DNA of 6,766 bases from NCBI GenBank assembly GCA_937907485.1, contig CALESR010000324.1:1-6766 (forward strand), read 5' to 3'. The notes beneath the pieces are model-generated. The model was given only the letters and a program-made list of their open reading frames with translations. It was not told the DNA's origin and made no database searches. Positions 5,665 to 6,766 of this stretch are shown here, one piece after another (the first letter of the stretch is position 1; each line of letters opens with the position of its first letter). Source of the stretch: an uncultured Paracoccaceae bacterium (GTDB lineage Bacteria > Pseudomonadota > Alphaproteobacteria > Rhodobacterales > Rhodobacteraceae). The position numbers were made by a program, and so were the translations under genes.

Positions 5665-6504
5665 TTACAGCGCGGCGAGGGCATTAGCGGCGGCCTCGAA
5701 GTGCTGCGGATGGGTAGCGATTGCATCTTGCAGCAGGGCGCGACCGGTCTGGATGTCGCCCTGGCGGATCGCCGCGAGCGCCATCGTGTGCAGCAACTCG
5801 GCGCGCTCGACCTGGGTCATCTCGATCAGCGGGAGTTCATAACGGCGCTGCGCTGCGCGGGCCAACACGAGGTTGTTCTTGGCTGTGAACATCGAAGGGT
5901 CATGGCGCAGGGCCTCCATGAACAGCCGTTCAGCGCCGCGGTGGTCGCCGCGGGTCAGTTTCGAATAGCCCCAGTTGTTCAGCACCGATGCCGGAGTCGC
6001 CGTCAGGCCACTGGCGATTTCATAGAAACTGTCGGCGCGCTCCCATTGCTGGCGACTATCGGCCACCATCGCCTCGAGCCGATAGCGGCCAAAGGTTTCA
6101 TGCGTCGGCGGGATTGTCGCCAGTGTTGACTCGGCCTGTGCCCAGTCGCCGGCGCGGATATAAGCCTCGGCGAGATCGACGCGGTCATCTTGCGTTGACT
6201 CGGGGTGGGCGATGACTTCGCGCCAGACGCCGATCGATTGCTGGGCCTGACCGGCACGCATCAGCGAACGCGCCAGCCCCCGGCGGAACAGGATGCGGTC
6301 CGGGTTGGCCTGCGATGTCTGGGTGAAATAGGCAACGGCCTCACGCGGGTCGGACACGGCCAGCATCATCTCGGCCATGTTGTCCTGATCGATGGCAGCG
6401 ACACTGTCGATGGCGCGGGCGGTCTGCACGCGGGTCGACTCGCCGCAGCCTGCCAGCGCGACAAGTCCGGTCAGGCACAGGGGTGCCATCCAGGTGGGAT
6501 TCAT
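5665..6504 (-). CDS. TPR-repeat lipoprotein, TadD-like
   Basis: The protein has 279 residues. It starts with a lipoprotein signal peptide: a short hydrophobic stretch and a lipobox LAGC ending at Cys20, the expected lipidation site. The rest is a run of helical hairpins of TPR type, roughly at 70-100, 106-131, 138-168, 174-203, a helix pair near 205-221, and 236-266. The block VLNNWGYSKLTRGDHRGAER (174-193) followed by LFMEALRHDPS and a TAKNNLVLARAAQ helix is characteristic of TadD proteins, which are thought to help assembly or placement of the outer-membrane part of the Flp pilus machine. The start at 6504 has GAAGGG seven to eight bases upstream. It lies 24 bases after the preceding TPR gene and nine before the prepilin peptidase. 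TadD-like is a family-level call. Confidence 0.88.
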   Translation of the reverse strand: MNPTWMAPLCLTGLVALAGCGESTRVQTARAIDSVAAIDQDNMAEMMLAVSDPREAVAYFTQTSQANPDRILFRRGLARSLMRAGQAQQSIGVWREVIAHPESTQDDRVDLAEAYIRAGDWAQAESTLATIPPTHETFGRYRLEAMVADSRQQWERADSFYEIASGLTATPASVLNNWGYSKLTRGDHRGAERLFMEALRHDPSMFTAKNNLVLARAAQRRYELPLIEMTQVERAELLHTMALAAIRQGDIQTGRALLQDAIATHPQHFEAAANALAAL

Positions 6505-6528
6505 GCTCTGCCCTTCACTGCTCGACGC

Positions 6529-6766
6529 TCAAGGTGTTGCAAGAAGCAGGAAGCGCCCGTTTCCGCGTCGCACCAAGGCGAAGTTATCGTTATTTTCACC
6601 ACTATAGCCGGAAATTTCCAGATTTGCGAGGGCCAGCCGCAGGTTCTGCCGGATTTCTTCGGACCGGCCGCTGTCGATGGCAAAGGCGTTGCGGAACAGA
6701 TGCGCCGCCTGACCCCATTGACCGCGTTCGACCATCACCACGCCCAGATTGTTCAGCGCCGGGACA
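6529..6766 (-). CDS. TPR-repeat protein of the tad cluster, C-terminal part (5' end outside window)
   Basis: The frame is open from the window edge to the TGA at 6531-6529, giving the last 78 or so residues. The visible part begins with a TPR unit (ALNNLGVVMVERGQWGQAAH, then LFRNAFAIDSG) and a further helix IRQNLRLALANLE. A non-repeat tail follows, with NFALVRRGNGRFLLLATP at the end. The ALNNLG...A..LF..A pattern matches that of the TadD-like lipoprotein downstream, so the two may be related copies. The ATG at 6741 is internal to a TPR helix and not the real start. Position, strand and the 24-base gap to the next gene place it in the same operon. Whether it has its own signal peptide or lipobox cannot be seen. 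Confidence 0.82.
   Translation of the reverse strand, partial: VPALNNLGVVMVERGQWGQAAHLFRNAFAIDSGRSEEIRQNLRLALANLEISGYSGENNDNFALVRRGNGRFLLLATP

Overview
The window is GC-rich, gene-dense chromosomal DNA with no RNA gene, insertion sequence or CRISPR array that I can see. Protein content points to an alphaproteobacterium of the Rhodobacteraceae (Paracoccus/Rhodobacter/roseobacter type): an fhs-folD pair, a short ArsR regulator coupled to an AHSA1/SRPBCC protein, and the tail of a tad (Flp pilus) cluster with TPR proteins, a short A24 prepilin peptidase and a separate AAA+ ATPase. The assignment comes from reading motifs and remembered gene neighbourhoods; no database was searched.

Layout. (1) Positions 3-1617, plus strand: one-carbon metabolism. 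The C-terminal part of formate-tetrahydrofolate ligase (fhs) is followed by complete folD. A perfect 10-bp-stem hairpin lies between them, and the folD ribosome binding site lies just beyond it. (2) Positions 1647-2929, minus strand: a PaaI-type hotdog thioesterase, then an ArsR-type regulator and an SRPBCC protein whose reading frames overlap by 17 bases. The regulator has a clear TATAAT box upstream but no in-frame AUG or GUG before its DNA-binding domain. Either it starts at CUG or a G6 tract hides a frameshift. (3) Positions 3006-3824, plus strand: a four-helix membrane protein with a C-terminal LytTR DNA-binding domain, divergent from the thioesterase. (4) Positions 3814-6766, minus strand: four tightly spaced genes in the order TPR protein (cut by the window edge), TPR lipoprotein, prepilin peptidase, AAA+ ATPase. 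This looks like the 3' end of a tad operon. The last gene converges on the lytTR gene with an 11-base overlap of coding sequence.

How the genes work together. Fhs activates formate to 10-formyl-tetrahydrofolate, and FolD interconverts this with methenyl- and methylene-tetrahydrofolate, so the pair links formate to purine, serine and methyl metabolism. The ArsR/SRPBCC pair looks like a small autoregulated unit with unknown ligand. In the tad tail, the peptidase would process Flp prepilins or pseudopilins, the TPR lipoprotein would help assemble the outer-membrane side of the apparatus, and the AAA+ protein is an accessory ATPase of unknown role. The membrane LytTR protein may sense an envelope signal, but nothing in the sequence ties it to the pilus genes.

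I see no dramatic new system. The points most worth a second look are the start of the ArsR gene, the hairpin unit before folD, the tad-linked AAA+ ATPase with its winged-helix-like N-terminus and C8 tract, and the membrane LytTR regulator.
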